From contig NZ_JACIJC010000002.1 in the NCBI RefSeq assembly GCF_014199215.1, forward strand, positions 62,001-126,000: DNA of 64,000 nt, read 5' to 3'. Shown here piece after piece: positions 57,828 to 64,000 of this stretch. Under the pieces are notes generated by a model. It had not been told where the DNA came from. It was given only the letters and a program-made list of their open reading frames with translations, and ran no database searches. How positions within the stretch are numbered: position 1 is the stretch's first letter; every line of letters starts with the position of its first letter. The position numbers and the translations under genes are program-made. The stretch is from Sphingobium boeckii. Lineage in GTDB: Bacteria > Pseudomonadota > Alphaproteobacteria > Sphingomonadales > Sphingomonadaceae.

Positions 57828-57983
57828 TCAGGTCTCGCCCGTCCGCTTGGGCACCTTATTGGGCAGCTTCTTGCCCTTGGTGCGGCGCGACGGCACCTGC
57901 ACCGGATTCTTCTTTTTCCACGCGGCCCAGCTCATCGGCCCGTCCGGCGTTTCGATGATGCGATCATCCAGGCTGTCAGTCAC
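57828..57983 (-). CDS. Small conserved-looking basic protein, 51 residues
   Basis: GTG start at 57983 with GGAG nine bases before it; stop at 57828. The product begins MTDSLDDRIIETPDGP, then MSWAAWKKKNP, and ends in a Lys/Arg-rich stretch with KKLPNKVPKRTGET. It is below the 60-residue cut-off commonly used. The ribosome-binding site and codon use support it. The function is unknown. Confidence 0.7.
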   Translation of the reverse strand: MTDSLDDRIIETPDGPMSWAAWKKKNPVQVPSRRTKGKKLPNKVPKRTGET

Positions 57984-58031
57984 GATCGATCACTCCATGT
58001 TTCAATCACTATAGCTGCGTCGCCGGCCTTT

Positions 58032-58787
58032 CTAAAGCGGCAGCGTGAATTCGACCGGCGCGCTGATCTCGATGCGATCACCGCGGACCTCGCTGGGCGC
58101 GGAGGGATAAGGCGAGGCCCGGCGCAGCATGGCCGCCGCCTCCTCGTCCAGCGAGAGGAAGCCCGAGCCCGCCGTCACCCAGCCTTCCATCAGCCGCCCG
58201 CCCCGGTCGATCACGAAGAACACGCGCACCACGCCCTCCTCGCGCCGCATCTTTGCGCGCCTGGGATAAGTCTTGTGCGCGAGCAGCCAGGATCGCACAC
58301 GCGCCGCATAGGATCGGCTGGTGCCCGAAGGCGCATTCGCATCCAGCCCATCCCTCGCCCCCTTGCGAACCTCTGATGCTGATGCTGATGCTGAGGCCGA
58401 AGCCGCAGCGATGGATGGTGCGGCCTTTGCCGGTGACGTCGCCGCCGGGGCAGCGGGTGCAGTCGATTGTGCTGCCAATGGTAGACTCGGGGCTGCGCGT
58501 GCTCCCGGTACAGGCATGGGCGGCGGCGGCACGATCGCCGCTACCGCCGTAGGCGCGGCGGCTGGCGGGGTTGGGCTTGGCTCCCCCGCGGGTTCGTTGG
58601 CGGATTGTGCCTCCTCCACCCCGTCCTCAGCGCCTTTCAGCACCGCCAGATCCATCACCGCGATCGCCCGCGGCGGCTTATGCGATGTCATCCCGCCGAT
58701 ACCCAGATTGAGCAGGGCCGCCACCATCAGCCCGTTCACGAGCAGCGAGGCAGCGGCCGGCGCGCCGATGCGGATGGGAAGCCGCAT
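58032..58787 (-). CDS. TonB family energy transducer
   Basis: The product has 251 residues. One N-terminal membrane helix (about 10-30), a long Pro/Ala-rich stretch including alternating Ser/Ala (SASASASASE), and a TonB C-terminal domain with YPRRAKMRREEGVVRVFFVIDRGGRL. It lies just downstream of the second receptor, likely powering it. Confidence 0.9.
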   Translation of the reverse strand: MRLPIRIGAPAAASLLVNGLMVAALLNLGIGGMTSHKPPRAIAVMDLAVLKGAEDGVEEAQSANEPAGEPSPTPPAAAPTAVAAIVPPPPMPVPGARAAPSLPLAAQSTAPAAPAATSPAKAAPSIAAASASASASASEVRKGARDGLDANAPSGTSRSYAARVRSWLLAHKTYPRRAKMRREEGVVRVFFVIDRGGRLMEGWVTAGSGFLSLDEEAAAMLRRASPYPSAPSEVRGDRIEISAPVEFTLPL

Positions 58788-58795
58788 GGCGCAGC

Positions 58796-60877
58796 TCAGA
58801 AAGTGTTGGCGACGGAGACTTTGAACGTCCGCCCTTCCGCCGGCAGCGACGACAAATGCCGCTGGAAATATCTGTCGAACACATTGTCCACGCCCACGCG
58901 GAATTCAAAGCCCTCTGCCGCGCCGATCCGCGGCTTGAACGCCAGGAACAGATTCTGGACCGCATAGCCCGGCGTCGCGAGCGCGATGCTCGAAACCTTG
59001 TCCTGCTTCTCCGAAAATTCGCCCGTCCAGCCGCCGGACAGCCCGGTGACCGGATCGGCATAGCCCAGCGTCAGGCGATATTCATTCGCCGGAATGGTGT
59101 TGAGATAGGTGTCGCTCAGCCGGTTCTTGCCATCGATGATCGAGAGATTGCCGCGCGCGAAAAACCCGCCTGCACCATATTCAGCCTCGACCTCGATCCC
59201 CTTGAAGCGCGATTCGCCGACGTTCACGAAATAGGATGACGTCGCCGTGCCGCGCGTGATGAGGTTCTTCACATCATTCTGGAACGCCGTGGCCTTGAAG
59301 CGCAATTTGTCGCGGCTTGACGCGAGGCCATCGAATGACAGCGAGAAGCCGGCTTCATAATTGTCCGATTCCTCGGGCTTCAGATTGAGGCTCACATTGG
59401 TCGCGGTCGCATTGGTCCGGCTGTAAAGCTCGTCCAGCACCGGCATACGCACCGTGTGCGCCACCGATCCGAAGAGCGAGAACCAGTCGGTCAGCGCATA
59501 ACTGGCCGCGATCTTGGGTGAAACGCCGCTGTCCTTCACGCGCCGGGCTCCGGGGATCGTCACGGGCAAGCCGCCCACCAGCGTGTCACCCGGCTTCAGA
59601 TCGGTCCAATCCACGCGCACGCCGGGGATGATCGTCAATTTGTCGGACCACACGATCTCCGCCTGCGCGAACACGCCATATTTGGTCATGTCGCCTTCGG
59701 GGTGGGTTGGGCCGCCCGGCGTGATGACGCCGGTCAGGCTCTTGCGCGGATTGCGCCGCGCCTGGTCGCTCCATTGCGCGCCCAGGAACAGGAAGGTCGA
59801 CCAGTCCCCACCCAGATCGAATTTGGAGCGGTTCTGGAATTTCGCCTGCTTGGTGGCATAGGAAAATTCGGAATATTCAAGCGCGCCGAGAAAGCTGGTC
59901 TCGGTCTGATGAATATTGGAATCGGCATAGGAGGCCTGCGCCTCGACATTGAAAAGATCGCTGCCGTTAAAGTCATTCTCATAGCCGATCACCGCAGTCT
60001 TGTCGTGAACCTTGCGGCGCACCGGGGTGGTGCCAAAGGCTTCGGCCTGATCGTAAATCTGGGTGCTGTCGCTGATCCAATCCTGATAGGAGGCCCAGAT
60101 CGCATGTTTGCGATTGCCGCCGATCGTCACACGCGCCTTCACCAGCCAGCTATCGGACACCGCATTCGATGGGATCACCTCATCGCCATGACCATCCTCA
60201 TAATGATCGCTGCGCCGGCTGTTATAGCTACCGAGCAGTTCGACGCCCGCCACCGGCGCGACCGCCACAATGCCTGACAGCACATGCGATTCCGCATTGG
60301 TCTCCGTGCCCGCCTTCAGCCGCACCGCCAGCCTGTCTCCATCCTTCAGGAAATCGGACGCGTCCTTGGTGGTGAAATTCACCACGCCCGCCAGTGCACC
60401 CGCGCCATAGAGTGTGGAGGATGCCGGGCCGCGCAGCACTTCGACGCGCTTGTAAAGCTCGGGTTCGCTGAAGAACGCCCCCATGCGATATTGCTCGAAG
60501 AATTTGGTCACGCCGTCCACGGTCATCAGGATGCGGCTGTCCGAATCGGCCAGGCCGGTGCCCAGGCCGCGGATGTTGAACCCCTGCCCCAATGCACTCG
60601 CGCCCCCCTGGATGCTCACGCCGGGAATGCCCTCCAGCATGTCGCCGATGGTCGTCGCCTGGATCTGATCGATATCATCCTGATCGAGCGCGGTGACCGC
60701 CTGGGGCGTATCGATTGCGATCTTTTCAGCGCCCGCGGAAATCACCAGCCGGTCGAGCGCAAGCTGCGTGGAATCCGCCGCCGTCGCGTCCTCCACAACG
60801 CGCGCCTGCGCCTGCGCGACCGCCGGAAACGCCAGCAAGGCAGCGCTGGCCAGCAGAATGGATTTGGTCATGTTCAT
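58796..60877 (-). CDS. TonB-dependent receptor, heme/iron type
   Basis: The product has 693 residues. A signal peptide (MNMTKSILLASAALLAFPAVA) precedes the TonB box region and the plug with EVLRGPASSTLYGAGALAG. The barrel carries AHTVRMPVLDELYSR, like the FRAPxxDELY segment of heme receptors. A Fur-like box upstream and an adjacent TonB gene support iron or heme uptake. The ligand is unproven. Confidence 0.9.
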   Translation of the reverse strand: MNMTKSILLASAALLAFPAVAQAQARVVEDATAADSTQLALDRLVISAGAEKIAIDTPQAVTALDQDDIDQIQATTIGDMLEGIPGVSIQGGASALGQGFNIRGLGTGLADSDSRILMTVDGVTKFFEQYRMGAFFSEPELYKRVEVLRGPASSTLYGAGALAGVVNFTTKDASDFLKDGDRLAVRLKAGTETNAESHVLSGIVAVAPVAGVELLGSYNSRRSDHYEDGHGDEVIPSNAVSDSWLVKARVTIGGNRKHAIWASYQDWISDSTQIYDQAEAFGTTPVRRKVHDKTAVIGYENDFNGSDLFNVEAQASYADSNIHQTETSFLGALEYSEFSYATKQAKFQNRSKFDLGGDWSTFLFLGAQWSDQARRNPRKSLTGVITPGGPTHPEGDMTKYGVFAQAEIVWSDKLTIIPGVRVDWTDLKPGDTLVGGLPVTIPGARRVKDSGVSPKIAASYALTDWFSLFGSVAHTVRMPVLDELYSRTNATATNVSLNLKPEESDNYEAGFSLSFDGLASSRDKLRFKATAFQNDVKNLITRGTATSSYFVNVGESRFKGIEVEAEYGAGGFFARGNLSIIDGKNRLSDTYLNTIPANEYRLTLGYADPVTGLSGGWTGEFSEKQDKVSSIALATPGYAVQNLFLAFKPRIGAAEGFEFRVGVDNVFDRYFQRHLSSLPAEGRTFKVSVANTF

Positions 60878-60956
60878 GCGAAAAACCCCCGATTTTGAGT
60901 GTTCGGCTTGATGCCGGTTGGTCCATGGCAGCGCCCAATACAGGGTTGTTTTAGTA

Positions 60957-60980
60957 TTGCAAGTGATTCTCATTAACACT
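60957..60980 (+). promoter_or_regulatory. Fur-like box between receptor and DUF4198 gene
   Basis: TTGCAAGTGATTCTCATTAACACT contains the GTGATTCTCATTAAC core, close to Fur consensus. It lies between the divergent receptor and DUF4198 starts, so it could control both. Confidence 0.65.
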
Positions 60981-61010
60981 AATAGCCACTCATCTTGAGA
61001 GGGGAAATTC

Positions 61011-61805
61011 ATGAGACTCACGAAAAACCGGCTGTCCGCGATGGTGTTCGGCGGCCTGCTCTGCACCGCGCCCGGGGTGCAGGCGCATATGCCCTATGTG
61101 CTGCCCGGCGCGTTCGATGTGGGCCAGCGTGACCACATCACGGTGGAATCCGCATTTGGCGAAGAGCCCTTTGCCGCCGAGGTCGCGATGCGCGATGCGC
61201 CGTTCAGCCTCACCCTGCCCGATGGATCGGCGGGTGAAGCCGGCCCGGTCACCTATTTGCGCGATCTCTCCATCTTCGAGGCCGATCTGAAAACGCCGGG
61301 CACCTATCGGGTGACCACTGGCCAACGCCTCGGCCGCAAGGGCCAGATGTACCGGGTGAATGGCCAATGGGTGATGCGCGGCGAGGATGGTGCGCCGCCC
61401 AAGGGCGCTGAACCCGTCGCCGTGCAAAGCGCGACGCTGGCCGACGCCTATGTCACGCGCGGCCAGCCCACCGCCGCCGCGCTCAAGCCGCGCGGCGAGG
61501 CGCTGGAAATTCAGCCAATCACCCACCCCAACAGCATCGCCAGCGGATCGGACGCTACCTTCCTATTGCTGTTCGACGGCAAGCCGCTGGCGGGGGTCGA
61601 TGTCACGCTGTTTCGCGCCGCGGGTGTCTATGACGGCCGCAAGATCGCCGGGCAGATCAAGACCGATGCTGCGGGCCAATTCACGCTCAAGCCCGATGAT
61701 GCCGGCCGATATCTGATCCTGGTGCGCCATCGCACCACCGCCCCCGCCGGATCCGAAATCCCCTATCGCAGCTACACCTACACGCTGGCGTTCGACGCCG
61801 CCTGA
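61011..61805 (+). CDS. DUF4198 periplasmic protein
   Basis: The product has 264 residues with a signal peptide (MRLTKNRLSAMVFGGLLCTAPGVQA). It carries two Ig-like beta domains and the HMPYVLPGAF start typical of DUF4198. The family accompanies metal uptake systems. It is divergent from the receptor across the Fur-like box and 27 bases before the EF-hand gene. Confidence 0.85.
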   Translation: MRLTKNRLSAMVFGGLLCTAPGVQAHMPYVLPGAFDVGQRDHITVESAFGEEPFAAEVAMRDAPFSLTLPDGSAGEAGPVTYLRDLSIFEADLKTPGTYRVTTGQRLGRKGQMYRVNGQWVMRGEDGAPPKGAEPVAVQSATLADAYVTRGQPTAAALKPRGEALEIQPITHPNSIASGSDATFLLLFDGKPLAGVDVTLFRAAGVYDGRKIAGQIKTDAAGQFTLKPDDAGRYLILVRHRTTAPAGSEIPYRSYTYTLAFDAA

Positions 61806-61831
61806 TCCCTCACCATCATATGGAGACTGAC

Positions 61832-62320
61832 ATGAAATTTCGCCTGATCGCCGCCGCATCCTGCGCGCTGCTCGCCATCCCCGCCGCCATCGCCGCGCCG
61901 CATGAGGGCAATGCCTTCATCCATGATTATGATACCAATGGTGACGGTCAGGTGACCCGCGCCGAATTCGATGCCGTGCGCGCTATCCGCTTCAAGGCGA
62001 CCGATGCGAACCAGGATGGCTGGGTCTCGGACTCGGAATATCTTTCGGAATATCAGGCGCGCCTGGAAGGCCAGCTCGCCGCATCGGACAGCAGCGCAGA
62101 GGTGCAGGCCGAAGAGCGCGTGCGCCAGATCCGCCAGACCCATGTCCGCTTCGGCGTGCTGGATACCAACAAGGACGGCAAAATGCAGCAAGCCGAATAT
62201 GACGCCTCGGGCGCGCGCGCCTTCACGCAGCAGGATGCCGACAAGAATACGATCGTCACGGCCGCGGATGTCGCCGCCACCAAGGCCCGGCGCGCGGAAA
62301 TGGCCGCCAAGACCGACTGA
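61832..62320 (+). CDS. EF-hand calcium-binding periplasmic protein
   Basis: The product has 162 residues with a signal peptide to about 24. Four EF-hand loops are visible: DTNGDGQVTRAEF, DANQDGWVSDSEY, DTNKDGKMQQAEY and DADKNTIVTAADV (the last lacks the usual Gly). The start at 61832 has GGAG six bases upstream. It is probably co-transcribed with DUF4198. Its role in metal uptake is inferred only from context. Confidence 0.88.
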   Translation: MKFRLIAAASCALLAIPAAIAAPHEGNAFIHDYDTNGDGQVTRAEFDAVRAIRFKATDANQDGWVSDSEYLSEYQARLEGQLAASDSSAEVQAEERVRQIRQTHVRFGVLDTNKDGKMQQAEYDASGARAFTQQDADKNTIVTAADVAATKARRAEMAAKTD

Positions 62321-62337
62321 GCCCGTCGAACACGCCA

Positions 62338-62376
62338 AGCCGCCATTTCCGCATCAGTGGGGATGGCGGTTTTGAT
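62338..62376 (+). terminator. Rho-independent terminator after the EF-hand gene
   Basis: CCGCCATTTCC and GGGGATGGCGG form a stem with one mismatch around an eight-base loop, followed by TTTT. Confidence 0.85.
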
Positions 62377-62504
62377 TCAATCTCGCCGCAACGGGCGCGA
62401 TCGAACCCGAAAGGGTTCGCAAGGCCGAACGGCCGCCCAAGCCCTGTGCGAGGAAAGCCAAGGGGGCGGATGCACCCGCCCGGCGCTTGAAGATAATATA
62501 GAAG

Positions 62505-62589
62505 TGGTGCCCCTGGCCGGAATCGAACCAGCACTCCTTTCGGAACTCGATTTTGAGTCGAGCGCGTCTACCAATTTCACCACAGGGGC
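62505..62589 (-). tRNA. tRNA-Leu(CAA)
   Basis: The gene is 85 nt including CCA. The acceptor GCCCCTG pairs with CAGGGGC, discriminator A. The anticodon loop CTCAAAA gives CAA. The long variable arm (TTCCGAAAGGAGT) is typical of class II tRNAs. Confidence 0.96.
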
Positions 62590-62724
62590 AGCGCAGGCCG
62601 GTTAGCCCAGCACTTCGCCGGGCGCAAGATGGGTTAGGTGCGAAGCGAACCGACTTGCGAATTTGCGGGGGTGTAGCCGGGCCGTTATCCAGTTTCTCGC
62701 GCTATCGCGATCTGATAGGATCGA

Positions 62725-64000
62725 TCAGGCCTTCGGCAGCATCCCTTTCAAGCGGTCCAGAATCTTGCGATAGCGCGGATTTCCGGCAAGGTTCTGATAT
62801 TCGCCCGGATCCCTGTTCAAATTGTACAGTTCGCGTCCCACCAACCCATTTTCGCCCCATTCGCTATACCGCCACTCCTTGAAACGCACGCTTCGTCCAT
62901 TTGCAGCCTGCGATTGGGCCGGGCGGCTCCATGGGCCGTTGGGTCGGTCGAGCAAAGGTCTCAGGCTTCGCCCTTGCGTATTCTGATTGCCCGGCAAACC
63001 TGCTAGATCCGTCAATGTGGGATAGACATCGAGCAATTCGACCAGTCGTTCCGATTTGCGGCCGTTGCCATTTGCGCCAGGCGTATAGACGATCAGTGGC
63101 ACGCGCGTGGATTGCTCCCACAGCACATCCTTCTGCCACTCCCCATGCTCACCCAGATTATAGCCATGATCACTTATGAATATGACGATCGTATTCTTCG
63201 CGGCACCGCTCTTCTCCAGGCCATCCAGCACCCGCCCCACCTGCGCATCCATGAACGACGTCGATGCGTAATAGGACCGAACCATCTGCCGACGCTGATC
63301 ATCCGTCAGCCCTTGTGATAGCTTCGCCCCCAGGCCGACTGCAGCAGGCAGAACAGATTTGATATTGCCCGGACCCTCGGGAGCCCAATGCAGCCTGTCA
63401 TCGGGATAAAGGTCGAAATATTTCTTCGGTGCCACTGCGGGCACATGCGGGCGATAGAAACCGACCGCGATGAAAAACGGTTTGTCCTTATGCGCTTCAA
63501 TCATCTTAATGGCTTCGGTCGCGACCATGCCGTCCGTTTGCGCTTCGTCCGGCCCGTCGTCCGGCAGATAGGCAAAGGCGATGCCCAGCGGTATTTTGGG
63601 TGTCATGTTGATGATCCGGCCATCGCGCTCGGCTTGCTTGTCACGGCCGGCAGGATTGATGACGTGATCCCAGGATAATGGATCGTCGGGACCACCCGTG
63701 CCGATGTCGCTTGGCACGCCCTGATGAAAAACCTTGCCCACGCGCCCCGAAAAATAGCCGTTCTGGCGAAAATATTGAGGAAGGGTCACGACGCTTGGAA
63801 CCTTGTCCCGCAGCTTCGTCTGGAGATCGAGGATGTGCGTGGTGTCAGGCCGCATTCCGGTCAGAAAGGAGGCCCGGCTAGGCCCACAAAGTGGGAATTG
63901 GGAATAGGCGCGTTCGAATGTCACGCCCGATCGGGCAAGACGATCGATGTTGGGGGTTTGGACGACGGGCGATCCATAAGCGCCGAGCCGCGTGTTGAGA
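62725..64000 (-). CDS. Sulfatase (start outside window)
   Basis: The minus-strand frame is open from the right edge and ends at 62725, giving about 424 residues. It shows the sulfatase pattern QTPNIDRLA and the FGly motif LCGPSRASFLTG, with Cys in C-x-P-S-R as needed for formylglycine. Downstream are DHGYNLGEHGEWQKD and the end. It resembles iduronate-2-sulfatase-type enzymes. The N-terminus lies beyond 64000. Confidence 0.92.
   Translation of the reverse strand, partial: LNTRLGAYGSPVVQTPNIDRLARSGVTFERAYSQFPLCGPSRASFLTGMRPDTTHILDLQTKLRDKVPSVVTLPQYFRQNGYFSGRVGKVFHQGVPSDIGTGGPDDPLSWDHVINPAGRDKQAERDGRIINMTPKIPLGIAFAYLPDDGPDEAQTDGMVATEAIKMIEAHKDKPFFIAVGFYRPHVPAVAPKKYFDLYPDDRLHWAPEGPGNIKSVLPAAVGLGAKLSQGLTDDQRRQMVRSYYASTSFMDAQVGRVLDGLEKSGAAKNTIVIFISDHGYNLGEHGEWQKDVLWEQSTRVPLIVYTPGANGNGRKSERLVELLDVYPTLTDLAGLPGNQNTQGRSLRPLLDRPNGPWSRPAQSQAANGRSVRFKEWRYSEWGENGLVGRELYNLNRDPGEYQNLAGNPRYRKILDRLKGMLPKA

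Noticed and set aside
62505-62724. tRNA-Leu as an integration site
   Set aside because: No integrase and no duplicated tRNA 3' end were found nearby.

Overview
The window is a compact, high-GC chromosomal segment that reads as an alphaproteobacterium of the order Sphingomonadales. This is inferred from the nuoA-N/birA/coaX/RNase J/DUF1467 order, two TonB-dependent receptors, a DUF2336 protein, zapA followed by a 6S-like RNA, and dense small palindromic repeats of the kind seen in sphingomonads. No phage, IS transposase, CRISPR array or origin was seen.

Layout. 1-3357: a truncated PAS sensor, a DUF2336 protein, a nucleotidyltransferase-like membrane protein and an Hpt-like protein whose phospho-acceptor His is replaced by Trp. 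3432-5753: a 773-residue coiled-coil inner-membrane protein. 5881-25102 (minus strand): one long operon, nuoA-B-C-D, an NTF2-like gene, nuoE-F-G-H-I-J-K-L-M-N, then birA, coaX, rnj and DUF1467. 25236-26733: an inositol-phosphatase-family protein and EF-P. 27230-33804: thiE, then a lower-glycolysis and pentose block (class I aldolase, pgk, MOSC protein, gap, tkt). 33956-36629 (plus strand): small coiled-coil gene, zapA, 6S RNA, 5-formyl-THF cyclo-ligase, DUF2842 and an AT-richer acyltransferase. 36631-41998: 2OG-Fe(II) oxygenase, tRNA-Asp, AI-2E-family transporter, a secreted protein, coniferyl-aldehyde-dehydrogenase-like enzyme and prepilin peptidase. 41995-48151: leucine/isovalerate catabolism (MaoC-like hydratase, methylcrotonyl-CoA carboxylase subunits, isovaleryl-CoA dehydrogenase) with a divergent LysR regulator. 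49224-53073: SH3 protein, 2-hydroxyacid dehydrogenase, rpsF-rpsR-rplI and folE. 53172-62320: TonB-dependent receptor, small Hsp70 and partners, then an iron-type module (TonB, second receptor, Fur-like box, DUF4198 and EF-hand proteins). 62505-64000: tRNA-Leu(CAA) and a truncated sulfatase.

How the parts fit. Most genes are housekeeping: respiration, cofactor supply, central carbon, translation. The accessory layer is made of four dispersed palindrome families, which fill nearly every non-overlapping gap of the nuo operon. The most unusual locus is 44534-44988. There a GIY-YIG nuclease gene lies between exact inverted copies of one repeat unit and splits the two methylcrotonyl-CoA carboxylase genes, as if repeat and nuclease form a small mobile unit. 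The only gap above 300 bases that holds no gene at all is 38965-39288, which holds a degenerate repeat and a CtrA-like half-site. The gap 62321-62724 holds a terminator and tRNA-Leu.
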